DNA from: Alphaproteobacteria bacterium | GTDB taxonomy: Bacteria; Pseudomonadota; Alphaproteobacteria; TMED109 | Reading direction: 5' to 3' | Assembly (NCBI GenBank): GCA_022825235.1 | Contig: JAJDYI010000066.1 | Coordinates: 1-64,000, forward strand | DNA: 64,000 nucleotides | Shown here: piece after piece, positions 1-8,931 of the stretch | Layout: the number at the start of each line of letters is the position of its first letter | How positions within the stretch are numbered: the first letter of the stretch is position 1 | Position numbers and translations under genes: made by a program | Notes under the pieces: model-generated | Told to the model about the DNA's origin: nothing | Seen by the model: the letters and a program-made list of their open reading frames with translations, nothing else | Database searches by the model: none

Positions 1-592
1 ATCCTGCCGGAACACCGCAGTCATGTCAAGCCTATATCCGCGTATTACATGGGAACATATGGACTCACTGCGCGCACCCTTTGACCATGCGGAACCGCAC
101 CTTACCGGCAAATCTGATGCTTACACGGCCGGGAACTTCGGGTTAACTGGCCCAAGGCCCAGAATGTCGTGAACTGCCACGGGACTCTTGAGATATATCC
201 ATGCCCGGTCAGCGCACAGGATGCAGTGGACACAGACTAAGGTCCCCGGATGAACGCACGGGATCCCAACGTGGGCGTGCCGGCGCGCCAACGAAGAAGC
301 TTCACTATTCCGACAAGGTCGCATTGCCCGGTGCGCCTCGGCCCGGGTGAGTGGTGGTTCGAACGAACGGAGCCGGGTTCACAGGCGGGGGCCCACAGCG
401 ACGGTTGCACCTACGACGACTGAATCGTCACGTTGCGTGCGGTTTGATCTCCGGTTTGAGTTTGCAACACACCTTGCGTTCGGCGTTATCCGGATCGTAA
501 TACGGGTGCGGGACTTGCTTCTGAACGCCAGCGTCGTGCTGAAGCGTTCCCAACGAGGTTGATGGCGCCAAGGCGGCAGCGTACTGCTGTCG
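1..592. other. Left-end region without a supportable gene
   Basis: No reading frame here has a convincing start, ribosome binding site and recognisable protein. A frame open from base 1 to the stop at 82-84 could be the tail of a gene lying left of the window, but the peptide is too short to identify. On the minus strand, about 420-590 contains a protein-like stretch of some 55 codons with no ATG, ending in a TGA; its identity is unknown. I see no terminator, tRNA or repeat. Confidence 0.4.
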
Positions 593-1615
593 CTATGACG
601 CAGCCGTGAAGCTGTTGAGCAGGTCTTCCGCCCGCCTCCGCTTCTTGTCATCGGGATCACGCTGCACGATGCGGAGCAACGTGTCACGCGCCGCCAGGTC
701 GCCCCGCTCGGCCATGTCGAAGGCCATCTCATCCCGGCGCTCGTAGTAGCGGTTGTCGAACGGCACGATCTTCGGCGACAACGCCTGCCAGTAGTACTGC
801 TCCTCGTCGGACGACCAGCTCGCATAGACCTCTTCCCATGTCCCGCACCCGGCATAGGTGCAGAGGTTCTTTTCGGTAGTCGGCTGGCTGGCCGGCTGAT
901 ACCGGGCATCGAACGACTGCCGGAGCATGGCCGAGCGATTGGGCAGCGCGCAGTGCACCGTGGTGTCCGTAAAGACCAGGGCGTCACCCGCATCGAAGGA
1001 GCCGGTGACCCACTCGCCGGGAATCGGAACGCAGATATCCATGCCGCCCGCCCCATTGCCGACCTTGGTGTCCAGCACGCCGGAGCGATGCGACCCTGCC
1101 GATACCGCCAGTGGCCCGTTAACCCGCCGGCAATCGCCCAGCGGCACCCACATCGCGTAGTTGGTGGCGCCGCCAATGTGCACCTTGTCCTGGTGCGCCC
1201 CAGTCGTGAAGTCGAAGCTCTCGCTCTGGGGAAATATGTTCCGCTGGACGAACATCGGATGGACGAGGACCGGCTCGCCAAAGATCCGCTCGAACAATGC
1301 CAGCACTTCGGGCCGGGTCCGAAGCCGGTGCAGCTCCTCGTCGGCCCAGATGTCGCGAAACACCTTCATGTACGGCTCTTCCGGGTCCTTGCAGGCCGCG
1401 GCAGGATCGGCGACCGCATGGTCGACCGGATGGTCGGGATCAAGCCAGCCGCCAGCCGCCGCTTTCTCCAGCAGGCGGCGACGGACGTTCATCACTGCCT
1501 CGCGCGGGAGCAGGCCCCGGAGGAACAGGTAGCCGTCGCGCTCCAGCCGCTCGGCCAATGCGGGACCATCGTTCATGAGGTCGGTCGAATCGAGAAATTC
1601 CCGCATCGCGTCCAT
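593..1615 (-). CDS. Phytanoyl-CoA dioxygenase (PhyH) family protein
   Basis: This is a 340-residue Fe(II)/2-oxoglutarate-dependent oxygenase of the PhyH family, which hydroxylates organic substrates in the cytoplasm using oxygen and 2-oxoglutarate. The iron triad is visible: His141 and Asp143 in the HxD motif (GAHQDKVH) and a distal His221 (TTVHCALPN), followed by an arginine near 232-238 suited to binding the 2-oxoglutarate carboxylate. Length fits the family. The ATG has a strong GGAGG site seven bases upstream. It is the last of three minus-strand genes, but a gap of about 290 bases separates it from the AHSA1-like gene, so it probably has its own promoter. The substrate cannot be read from sequence; bacterial PhyH proteins act on many small molecules besides phytanoyl-CoA. 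Confidence 0.88.
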   Translation of the reverse strand: MDAMREFLDSTDLMNDGPALAERLERDGYLFLRGLLPREAVMNVRRRLLEKAAAGGWLDPDHPVDHAVADPAAACKDPEEPYMKVFRDIWADEELHRLRTRPEVLALFERIFGEPVLVHPMFVQRNIFPQSESFDFTTGAHQDKVHIGGATNYAMWVPLGDCRRVNGPLAVSAGSHRSGVLDTKVGNGAGGMDICVPIPGEWVTGSFDAGDALVFTDTTVHCALPNRSAMLRQSFDARYQPASQPTTEKNLCTYAGCGTWEEVYASWSSDEEQYYWQALSPKIVPFDNRYYERRDEMAFDMAERGDLAARDTLLRIVQRDPDDKKRRRAEDLLNSFTAAS

Positions 1616-1838
1616 CTCGGTTCCTCCATTTCAGGACAGGAGAGTGCGGCAGCGGGACCCGCAGCGTCAAGCCGCGCCCGGCCAGCTTCCGGCGCTCCCG
1701 TGACGCAGCCGGGCATCAGGGGCGGCGTGCAGCGAGTTTCGTGTTTCCGGGGAGCCGCTGAACTGGATGGCGCTGGGACGCGGCACATGCAGCTGGACGC
1801 CGGTCCCGGAGGATCCTTGCCCGGCCGCGATCCGTCAG

Positions 1839-1852
1839 CCAGTTGCAACTGG
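1839..1852. promoter_or_regulatory. 14-bp perfect palindrome, possible operator
   Basis: CCAGTTGCAACTGG is a perfect palindrome in the gap between the AHSA1-like and PhyH-like genes, about 225 bases before the PhyH start codon. Its size suits a dimeric repressor, but no local regulator gene is an obvious partner. It could be chance or a short hairpin. Confidence 0.25.
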
Positions 1853-1906
1853 TTACAGGGGACTTCTCCGGGCGGGCTGTTACGGCTGCGGTGCCCTGGC
1901 CCGCGA

Positions 1907-2404
1907 CTATGCCTGCAGTTCGACGAGCAGCTCCGCGAGCAACTCCATACCAACGCTCCAACCCTTCCCCATGCCCTCCATCGCCGCCGAAAAACAGGCG
2001 AGCTCGGCGTCGTTCGCCTCGTGCGGCACCCAGGTGAGTCGCATCGTCGTGCGCTGGTCAGCTTCCTCGAAGGTCACGGTCGTCAGGAGCACCCTCGGCC
2101 AGTCAGCCATCATGGGCTCGGGAACCACGTTCCATTGCCCGTCGGCGACCGAATGCAGCCAGACCAGCCGTTCGGGCCGGGTGACCTCCGTGTACTCGAC
2201 CCGCTGATAGCTGGCATTGCCGTTCCACCGCATTTCCACGAGCCAGAGTCCACCCGGCTTGAGATCCAATTGGTGGATGATCGTCTCCACCCGAGGTCCG
2301 TACCAACGCGGCAGCAGTTCAGGATCGGTCCACGCCCTCCATACGAGTGCGCGCGGCGCGTCGAACTCCCGGTCAATGACCAACGTCGGCAGATCACGCA
2401 TCAT
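1907..2404 (-). CDS. SRPBCC / AHSA1-like domain protein
   Basis: This protein of about 165 residues has the helix-grip START-like fold of the AHSA1 family. The N-terminus after the chosen start runs into the family hallmark (REFDAPRALVWRAWTDPE, then a WYGP motif), and the C-terminus has the usual GM.KGW..G.E.LA pattern. These proteins bind hydrophobic ligands or act as co-chaperone-like or stress-linked factors; the exact role is unknown. I chose the ATG at 2404 because GGAG lies about five bases upstream; an in-frame ATG at 2464 would overlap the acetamidase stop codon. It follows the acetamidase-like gene by about 40 bases on the same strand, so co-transcription is likely. Confidence 0.82.
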   Translation of the reverse strand: MMRDLPTLVIDREFDAPRALVWRAWTDPELLPRWYGPRVETIIHQLDLKPGGLWLVEMRWNGNASYQRVEYTEVTRPERLVWLHSVADGQWNVVPEPMMADWPRVLLTTVTFEEADQRTTMRLTWVPHEANDAELACFSAAMEGMGKGWSVGMELLAELLVELQA

Positions 2405-2444
2405 CGGCTCCAGTGCTCGCCGCTGAGCAATGCCAGTGCCCACC

Positions 2445-3347
2445 TCATGCCGTGACGGGCCCACTCCAGCCGGTCTGCATCAGGGTCTCGCGCGGGACGA
2501 TCAGGCGCGCCGCCATGATGGGTCGCGGCGATGTGCCAATACGCAGCTCGCCGACGATGCTCAGCAGCATGTAGGCTTCCTCGCGGCCGAGGTCGGTATT
2601 CGCCGCGACATAGGCGACCGCGTGTTCCGCCGCGGCCTCCGTCGCGGCCTCCACCGACGGCCCAGTCCCCACAAACTGGATCGTGTTCCCGTACTCGATG
2701 ACGGGATGATCCACGCGATGATCACTCACCAGGGTGATCCGAGCCGTGACCGTCGCGGTGCACTCGACACCGGTGCCGGTGATGATGCCGTCACTGATCG
2801 CCGCATGCGGATCCGCGAAGAAGACCATGGCCCCTGGCACCATGACCGGCAAATGGATGCGACTCCCAACGGCGGCATCCTTCTGATCGAAATCCCCGCC
2901 GTAGGCCCCCGCATACGATGGCTTGTAACCCTCCGGAGGCATCGTCGAGACCGTGCCGAGGTTCGGATTCAATGGCACCGGGATACGATCGGCGAACCAC
3001 GCCTTGCCGTCGCGCACCGGGCAATGCAGGAGCTTCGGGTCGCCAAACTCTTGCCGCAGCACGCCGAAGTCCCGGAGAATCGCGGTCATACCGTCCTCGT
3101 GGACGTCCATCTTCAGGATATCGATGAGAACTGCATCACCGGGTTTCGCGCCGTTGACCCGGATCGGTCCGGAGACCGGCGCCAGCGGATGCCCGTCGCA
3201 CTCGGGGGTGAATGGTGTCGGGACATTGCGAATGTCCTCGACGTCGGCGAACGCCCCGCGGACGACGAGCGATACCTCCGCACCGGAATCGATCGTTTCG
3301 ACTGGCGGCGTGTCCGGGGTAACGGAAAACAAGTAGACGGAACTCAT
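2445..3347 (-). CDS. Acetamidase/formamidase family protein
   Basis: This 300-residue protein belongs to the FmdA/AmdA family, which hydrolyses formamide or short aliphatic amides to ammonia and the carboxylate. Family features include an acidic N-terminal strand region, the segment GAKPGDAVLIDILKMD near residue 65, the glycine-rich YAGAYGGDFD segment with an Asp, and GAMVFFADPHAAISDG with the conserved D-x-H. The size equals the short single-domain bacterial form. The start at 3347 has a GGGAGG site six to seven bases upstream; in-frame codons further upstream have no such site. It likely leads the AHSA1-like gene. It would give the cell nitrogen from amides, but substrate preference is not readable. 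Confidence 0.87.
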   Translation of the reverse strand: MSSVYLFSVTPDTPPVETIDSGAEVSLVVRGAFADVEDIRNVPTPFTPECDGHPLAPVSGPIRVNGAKPGDAVLIDILKMDVHEDGMTAILRDFGVLRQEFGDPKLLHCPVRDGKAWFADRIPVPLNPNLGTVSTMPPEGYKPSYAGAYGGDFDQKDAAVGSRIHLPVMVPGAMVFFADPHAAISDGIITGTGVECTATVTARITLVSDHRVDHPVIEYGNTIQFVGTGPSVEAATEAAAEHAVAYVAANTDLGREEAYMLLSIVGELRIGTSPRPIMAARLIVPRETLMQTGWSGPVTA

Positions 3348-3698
3348 CGCAACCTCCCGAGCCGGGATGCCCCCGGCCAAACCGGCCATCCGCCCCGACG
3401 CCTGCCAGCACTTCACGCGCTGCCGCTGGATCCACGGAGGAGTCAGATGGCGTGAAAGGGAACCATGCGGTGCCGGCGGTTTCAAGCGGCCGGACGGCGG
3501 CGCTGGCCAAGTCCCTCTCTGCCGGACACCGGCGGCCGGCACCGGGTGCTCTCCTGCCGAGCGCTGCGCAGCCGGGGTCCGGACCCGTGCGCTCGCGGCT
3601 CGAAAGTCGCTATCGCATTCCGATTGCGCCGGGCCCCTCCCATCGATTGGCAGGGGCAGGCACCCATCCGGTCGCCCCGTCCGCAAAGGCACCAAGCG
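3348..3698. other. Intergenic stretch, nothing recognised
   Basis: This stretch lies upstream of the acetamidase-like gene and downstream of the small membrane protein gene on the same strand. It should hold the acetamidase promoter, but I cannot point to convincing -35/-10 hexamers. No repeats or RNA genes are seen. Confidence 0.4.
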
Positions 3699-4100
3699 TC
3701 ATGCGCGCGGGCGGCGGCGCGCGAGCCACCAGGCCGCGATCCACACCGGTGCGCTGAGCACGAGCGCATACGCCAGTATGCCGATGGGCCCGAGGAGGCC
3801 CGCCACCAGCGAGGCAGCCACGGTGACGGCGCCGAGACCGATCCCTGATGCCCATGCGGCCCGCCCGTAACCCAATCTCCACAGCCAGCGGCAAGCCAGG
3901 GCCAGGGGAAGTCCGCAGGGAGCCACGAAGATCAGCGATTGCAGCGACATCATCGCCATGGTGATCCACGAGGCAGATTCCGTCTCCGGCCCAGTGCCAG
4001 CTCCGAAGCGCGCGACCGCCGTCGCCAGGATCCCGGCCGGGAGCCAAAGAAGCGCCAGCAGCCAAAACCCGAGGCGCCCGAAGTTTCCACGCTGTTCCAT
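3699..4100 (-). CDS. Small hydrophobic membrane protein, function unknown
   Basis: This 133-residue protein has about four predicted membrane segments: near residues 10-30, 45-68, 80-103 and 105-127. A basic tail (ARRRPRA) follows the last segment, and a few charged residues separate the helices. I do not recognise a named family. The ATG at 4100 lacks a strong ribosome binding site. The gene stands alone: the next gene downstream on this strand is about 350 bases away, and the upstream neighbour (gamma-glutamyltransferase) is divergent. Amino-acid composition and membrane topology look like a real coding sequence rather than a shadow. Confidence 0.6.
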   Translation of the reverse strand: MEQRGNFGRLGFWLLALLWLPAGILATAVARFGAGTGPETESASWITMAMMSLQSLIFVAPCGLPLALACRWLWRLGYGRAAWASGIGLGAVTVAASLVAGLLGPIGILAYALVLSAPVWIAAWWLARRRPRA

Positions 4101-4336
4101 GGATCCAGACTAGGGCGGATTTTTCCTCCAACGGCAACCGGTCCGGCTGCCGAGCGCCCGGGCTACGGCGCACCCCCGAGCTCATGGTCAGCGGCCCATG
4201 GTTTGCTGCTGCGGCGGCGCACCCGCGTCGCCCGCTCAATCGCAATGACCCCCGGCAAGCCGCCCCTTCCTGCCGCAATACCGAGTTCGAGCGCTGCTCC
4301 ACCCGCCATGCTCTCACGCGTAGTACGCTTGGGAGC

Positions 4337-6091
4337 ATGGCCCGCACGATACGCGTATCACTGACCGCACTGGCGCTCCTGTTCGTCGGCGACGCCGTCC
4401 GCGCCGACCACCACGAGCGTGCGGAACCCGAGGCGGCGAGCGCAACCGGCGCGACGGCCTTCGCGATTGGTGACGAAGGCATGGCCGTCGCCGCTGACCC
4501 GCGAGCCGTGGACGCTGCCCTCCGTGTCCTCCGCGAAGGCGGCTCGGCCACCGACGCGGCCATTGCCGCACAGATGGTGCTCGCGCTGGTTGAACCGCAG
4601 TCTTCCGGAATTGGTGGCGGGGGTTTCCTGGTGCGGCGCGACGGCGCGACCGGAGACGTCCACACGCTCGACGGCCGCGAGACCGCCCCGGCGGGCGCGG
4701 GCCCCGATCTGTTCCTGGACGCTGCCGCTACGCCGCTTCCGTTCTTCGAAGCTGTCGCCGGCGGGCTGTCTGTGGGCGTGCCGGGGCTCATGCACATGCT
4801 GCAGACGGCCCACACAAAGTTCGGCCACCGCCCGTGGGACACACTCTTCGAGCCCGCACTGGCCCTCGCAAGGGACGGTTTCGTCGTTCAGCCCCGGCTG
4901 CACAGCCTGCTGACCCGGGCCCGCCACGTTGGACGCGACCCCGATGCGCGCGCGTATTTCTTCGACGTCGACGGCAATCCGCGCCCAGTCGGACATCGAC
5001 TGCAGAACCCCAAGCTTTTTCAGACGCTTCAACGTCTCGCCCTGGACGGCGGGACCGCCCTCTATCACGGCGAGATCGCCCAGGCCATTGCGCGGAAAGT
5101 GAACCTCGACCCGGAACGACCGGGCACGCTCTCGGTGTCCGACTTCGAGCGGTACAGCTCGCGGTTCCGCGAGCCGGTGTGCGGGACGTACCGCGCCTAC
5201 CGCGTGTGCGGGATGGGCCCTCCAAGCTCGGGGGCAACGACCGTGCTGGCAATTCTCGGCATGCTCGAAACCTTCGATCTCGGAAGCATGGACCCGGAGA
5301 CCGCGGAACCCTGGCACCTCTTCGCGGAAGCTTCCCGCCTCGCCTATGCCGACCGCGACCGCTACGTGGCCGATCCCGACGTGGTCCCGGTACCGACGGC
5401 GGGACTGGTGAATCCGGGATACCTTACGCAGCGGTCGAGGGGCATCGATCCGGACGCTGCGGCACCGGGGCCGGCCGTTCCCGGCGAGCCGCCGGGCGCA
5501 CCCTCGGGCCAGCGTGACGGCCGCTCGTCCGAGCAGCCGTCGACAACCCATCTGTCGGTGGTCGACAGTGCCGGAAACGCCGTGGCGCTGACCTCCAGCA
5601 TCGAGACTGCCTTCGGCTCCGGCCTCATGGTCGAGGGGTTTCTCCTCAACAACCAGCTGACCGATTTCGCGTTTGTGCCGAAACGACCGGATGGCCTGGT
5701 CGCCAACCGCGTTGCAGCAGGCAAACGGCCCCGAAGTTCCATGGCCCCCACCATCGTGACCGATGCCGACGGGCGCCTCCGGGCTGTGCTGGGCTCGCCT
5801 GGAGGCTCCCGCATCATCTGCTACGTCGCCCAGGCAATCGTGCTTTCGGTTGACTGGAAGCTGGACGCCGCCTCCGTGGTCAGTTTTCCCCACATCTGCA
5901 ACCGTGGCCGGACCACGGAAATCGAGGCGGACACCCGCTTTGCCGCTCTCGAGCAACCTCTCTCCGCCATGGGCCACACGGTCGCGGCGCGATCCATGAC
6001 GAGCGGCCTCAATGTCATCCTCGTCGGCGCAGACGGCAAGCTCTCGGGAGCAGCCGACCCCCGACGCGAGGGCATTGCGGGCGTCCCTTAG
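4337..6091 (+). CDS. ggt: Gamma-glutamyltransferase
   Basis: This 584-residue secreted enzyme cleaves the gamma-glutamyl bond of glutathione and transfers or hydrolyses the glutamyl group in the periplasm. The precursor autocleaves before the nucleophile Thr403 in the PSTTHLSVVD motif, giving large and small subunits. Other hallmarks are SGIGGGGFLV, the substrate-binding GRETAP arginine, GPPSSGATT, and GKRPRSSMAPT in the small subunit. A cleavable signal peptide (ARTIRVSLTALALLFVG, then A-x-A at about 24) fixes the ATG at 4337, although the GGGAG upstream is very close to the codon; an in-frame ATG at 4184 would disrupt the signal peptide. The gene is divergent from the small membrane protein and convergent with the amidohydrolase. 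Glutathione salvage is the likely role. Confidence 0.93.
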   Translation: MARTIRVSLTALALLFVGDAVRADHHERAEPEAASATGATAFAIGDEGMAVAADPRAVDAALRVLREGGSATDAAIAAQMVLALVEPQSSGIGGGGFLVRRDGATGDVHTLDGRETAPAGAGPDLFLDAAATPLPFFEAVAGGLSVGVPGLMHMLQTAHTKFGHRPWDTLFEPALALARDGFVVQPRLHSLLTRARHVGRDPDARAYFFDVDGNPRPVGHRLQNPKLFQTLQRLALDGGTALYHGEIAQAIARKVNLDPERPGTLSVSDFERYSSRFREPVCGTYRAYRVCGMGPPSSGATTVLAILGMLETFDLGSMDPETAEPWHLFAEASRLAYADRDRYVADPDVVPVPTAGLVNPGYLTQRSRGIDPDAAAPGPAVPGEPPGAPSGQRDGRSSEQPSTTHLSVVDSAGNAVALTSSIETAFGSGLMVEGFLLNNQLTDFAFVPKRPDGLVANRVAAGKRPRSSMAPTIVTDADGRLRAVLGSPGGSRIICYVAQAIVLSVDWKLDAASVVSFPHICNRGRTTEIEADTRFAALEQPLSAMGHTVAARSMTSGLNVILVGADGKLSGAADPRREGIAGVP

Positions 6092-6232
6092 GCTCCCCGG
6101 ATCGAGCAGGGCGCGCCGCGCCCCAAGGGCGGCAGTCGCCGGCAGGGGATCGATGCCTCCTGCAACAAGCCCGGGCGGTCGCCGGGCGCGCACGCCTGCC
6201 GAGCCGACGGCTTTGAAACGACGGCGGCACCG

Positions 6233-7501
6233 TCACGCGCCTTCCATGAGATCGTCGAGTTCAGCGTAGGCCGGGAGACGTCGCTCGATCGGTCGGCCAT
6301 CCCGCATGACGATGCGGTCGGCCTGCGGACGGGCAAAGAGCTCGCTCCAGTTCCTCGCGCTGCAGATCACCAGGTCGGCAGGGGCACCAGCGGAAAGCGA
6401 CGGGGCCGCGAATCCGGCCGCGGCCGCCGGGTTGGCCAGGAAGGAGTGAATCCAGTCCGTGTCGGAATGGTCGAGGTGCCCGATCCGGGTCGCCTCCCGC
6501 ATGACCTCCAGCATGTCCAGGTCGCCGTAGGCATGGAACGGGTCGCGCGTGTTGTCGGAGGCGAACGCCACGCGGATGCCGCGGGCCTTCATCTCGTGGA
6601 CGAGGGTAATTCCGCGCCAGCGAGGCGTCCGTCCCGGGACCCGGTCCTGCAGGTAAACGTTGCACATGGGCAGGCTCACGACGTGCAGTCCAGCCCGCGC
6701 GACGAGATCCAGCGTCGCCAGCGCTTGAGGCTCCGGCTGCACCGCAAGCGAGCAACAGTGGCCAACCATCACCGGCGCGCCGAAACCCGTGTCCAGAACG
6801 GTCTGGGCGACCTCGCGGAGGGTGGCAACGGAGGCATCCCCCGTTTCATCGACGTGCAGGTCGGCAGCCAGCCCACGCCTCTCCGCGGTGGCAAAGAAGA
6901 AGCGAAGCCATGCGCGCAGTTCGCGGTTCGGCCGGACGACCGCGCCCAGGACGCCGCCCGAAGCAGCCACCTCGTCAGCAATCTCATTGAAGGCACGCCG
7001 GTCAGCCACCTGTTCGATACCGCACAGGTTGGCCGCCTGAAGTTCAATTCGACCTGCCCACTCGGCCCGCAACTCGCGAAACACCCCGAACGAGACACGA
7101 TGCTGACGGGCCACGGAGTCGAGATGCGTGCGGATGGCCCGGGTACCGTGCGCCCAGGCGGTGCGCAGCGCGAAGTCCATCCGCCGGCCCACGTCACGGG
7201 CGTCCCAGCGCTCTGCCCGATCTGCGGCCGTGGCGGTGAGCGCACCGCCGAAGGTGCCGTCGGGGTTGGGGCAACGCGGCTGAATGTGACCCTTGTCAAG
7301 ATGGGTGTGCACGTCGACGAACGCGGGAAAGACCATGGCGCGCCGCATGTCCACGGGGATGCCCGGATCCGCAGTGATCCGACCTCCCTCGATCATGAGA
7401 TCGGTCGTTACCAGGTCGCCCGGCTGATCGAGCAGGCACGCCGGCACCGTCACGTTCTTCAGCGTCAGCTTGGGGATCTCCGGGAGTTGCATGAAGTTCA
7501 T
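6233..7501 (-). CDS. Cytosine-deaminase-like amidohydrolase
   Basis: This amidohydrolase-superfamily protein of about 422 residues most resembles the cytosine deaminase group (COG0402). Metal-site motifs are seen in order: the HTH pair in FVDVHTHLDKGH, a catalytic LHVDET, a His in VGHCCSL, and the Asp in ASDNTRDPF. The SDN-x-RDPF motif is typical of cytosine or isoguanine deaminases. The enzyme should deaminate or hydrolyse a cyclic nitrogen compound in the cytoplasm; the natural substrate is uncertain. The chosen ATG at 7501 has AGGA six to eight bases upstream; an in-frame start up to 7579 is possible. It is convergent with ggt and divergent from the glutamine amidotransferase. Confidence 0.85.
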   Translation of the reverse strand: MNFMQLPEIPKLTLKNVTVPACLLDQPGDLVTTDLMIEGGRITADPGIPVDMRRAMVFPAFVDVHTHLDKGHIQPRCPNPDGTFGGALTATAADRAERWDARDVGRRMDFALRTAWAHGTRAIRTHLDSVARQHRVSFGVFRELRAEWAGRIELQAANLCGIEQVADRRAFNEIADEVAASGGVLGAVVRPNRELRAWLRFFFATAERRGLAADLHVDETGDASVATLREVAQTVLDTGFGAPVMVGHCCSLAVQPEPQALATLDLVARAGLHVVSLPMCNVYLQDRVPGRTPRWRGITLVHEMKARGIRVAFASDNTRDPFHAYGDLDMLEVMREATRIGHLDHSDTDWIHSFLANPAAAAGFAAPSLSAGAPADLVICSARNWSELFARPQADRIVMRDGRPIERRLPAYAELDDLMEGA

Positions 7502-7787
7502 CGGCAATCCTAGCTCGCGGGCTTGCGGCGGCGGCGGGCCCGGCACGGTGTCATGTGATGACATACATCTGATGCGCAATCATCACGACGAGTGACTGAC
7601 CGTTTGCAGCGTCGCCCTCCTGGCAGCGGGCGGGTCGTGGCCGGCACTCACAAGCGGAAGCTTGGTCCGCTGCGAGAACCGGCGCTGGGTGCAGACAGGT
7701 TCAGCATCCCCCGGCGGTCCGATAAGCGCACCCAATCCCGTCAAGTCGATATGGTACGCGGTGCCGCCCACGCCACGGAAACCCGCC

Positions 7788-8522
7788 ATGTCCGCCGCCA
7801 AGCCCAGGTTCGTCGTCTTCCAGCATCTCGCCATCGAACACCCCGGGGTATTCCGGGACTTCCTCAGCGAGGATGGGATCGAGTGGGCGACGGTCGAACT
7901 GGACGCCGGGGACCCGATTCCGGACCTGCGTCCTTTCGACGCCCTGTGGGTCATGGGCGGCCCGATGGACGTCTGGGAGGACGATACCCACCCTTGGCTG
8001 GAGCCGGAGCGTGCTGCCATTCGCGAAGCGGTTGTGGCCCGCAAGTTACCGTTCCTCGGCTTCTGCCTCGGGCATCAGCTCCTCGCGCAGGCGCTCGGCG
8101 GCGATGTCGGACCCGCCGCCACGCCGGAAATCGGCATTCTCGATGTCGCTCTCACGGAAGCGGGACGCGCGAGCCCAATCTTCGAAGGGCTGCCGGCGAC
8201 CCACGCCTGCCTGCAGTGGCACGGTGCGGAGGTGAGGCAGGCACCGCCAGGGACACGGACACTCGCGTCGTCCAGGGACTGCGCCATCCAGGCGCTGGCG
8301 TGTGGCGACCATGCCTTCAGCGTCCAGTACCATGTCGAGATCACCGGTGACACCGTGCGCGAATGGGGCGCGGTCCCCGAGTACGAGCAGGAACTCGAGC
8401 GAGCGCTTGGAGCAGGCGCGCTCGCCGCGTTCGAAGCGGATACGGCGGCCCACCTCGACGAGTTCAATCGATACGCTCGCCGGATCTACGAGAACTTCAT
8501 GGGCATCGTGCGGCAATCCTAA
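7788..8522 (+). CDS. Class I glutamine amidotransferase-like protein
   Basis: This 244-residue protein has a single GATase1 domain. The nucleophile elbow is present (FLGFCLGHQLL, Cys near residue 92), as are the partner histidine (QYHVEIT) and a nearby glutamate. The oxyanion strand reads WVMGGPMDVWEDD. Such free-standing proteins, related to GMP synthase amidotransferase domains, hydrolyse glutamine or gamma-glutamyl amides; no synthase partner lies nearby. The start at 7788 follows a weak GGAA and begins just before the first beta-strand (PRFVVFQH). A gamma-glutamyl-compound hydrolase role would fit the neighbouring ggt, but that link is my inference. Confidence 0.85.
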   Translation: MSAAKPRFVVFQHLAIEHPGVFRDFLSEDGIEWATVELDAGDPIPDLRPFDALWVMGGPMDVWEDDTHPWLEPERAAIREAVVARKLPFLGFCLGHQLLAQALGGDVGPAATPEIGILDVALTEAGRASPIFEGLPATHACLQWHGAEVRQAPPGTRTLASSRDCAIQALACGDHAFSVQYHVEITGDTVREWGAVPEYEQELERALGAGALAAFEADTAAHLDEFNRYARRIYENFMGIVRQS

Positions 8523-8931
8523 AGCGGACTTCGAGCACGTGGATCGGAGCTGCGAGAAGGCCAATCGCCCGCAGAGGCAGGGGCGCGTGACAGATGCCAA
8601 GACCGACGTCGTAGCGACGGCGGATCGCCATGACCCGACCGTTCGTCGGAGGCCCTGCACGTGCAATTGGTGGCGGCGGAAGATGGCGGCGCGATCCGTG
8701 CGCCGGATGGGCAGTTTGGAATGAGCCGGGCCCCGGTCGGCCAGATCCATCGGCACTGGCTGGCACACATGAGGCGGATGCGCCTGGCAAACGTGAGAAC
8801 CACAACGGGGGCCTGGCCGTCAGGACAGCTCCGTCGCGGGTGCGGTCACGTTGGAGCCTGAACCGGCCACTGCCGGCGCTATTGCCTGAACCGGCCGTGC
8901 CGCAAGGAGGCGCGCGTGCGGGGGCGTTCCC
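8523..8931. other. Intergenic stretch with a short direct repeat
   Basis: No supportable gene lies between the two convergent units. A 13-base direct repeat (GCCTGAACCGGCC) occurs at 8856 and 8884. I see no terminator with a T-tract. Confidence 0.4.

Noticed and set aside
354-400. GGTTCGAAC-like T-loop suggesting a tRNA
   Set aside because: No acceptor stem, anticodon arm or D arm can be folded around it.
4184-4336. N-terminal extension of gamma-glutamyltransferase from an ATG at 4184
   Set aside because: It would bury the clear signal peptide that begins at 4337; the extension has no family similarity.
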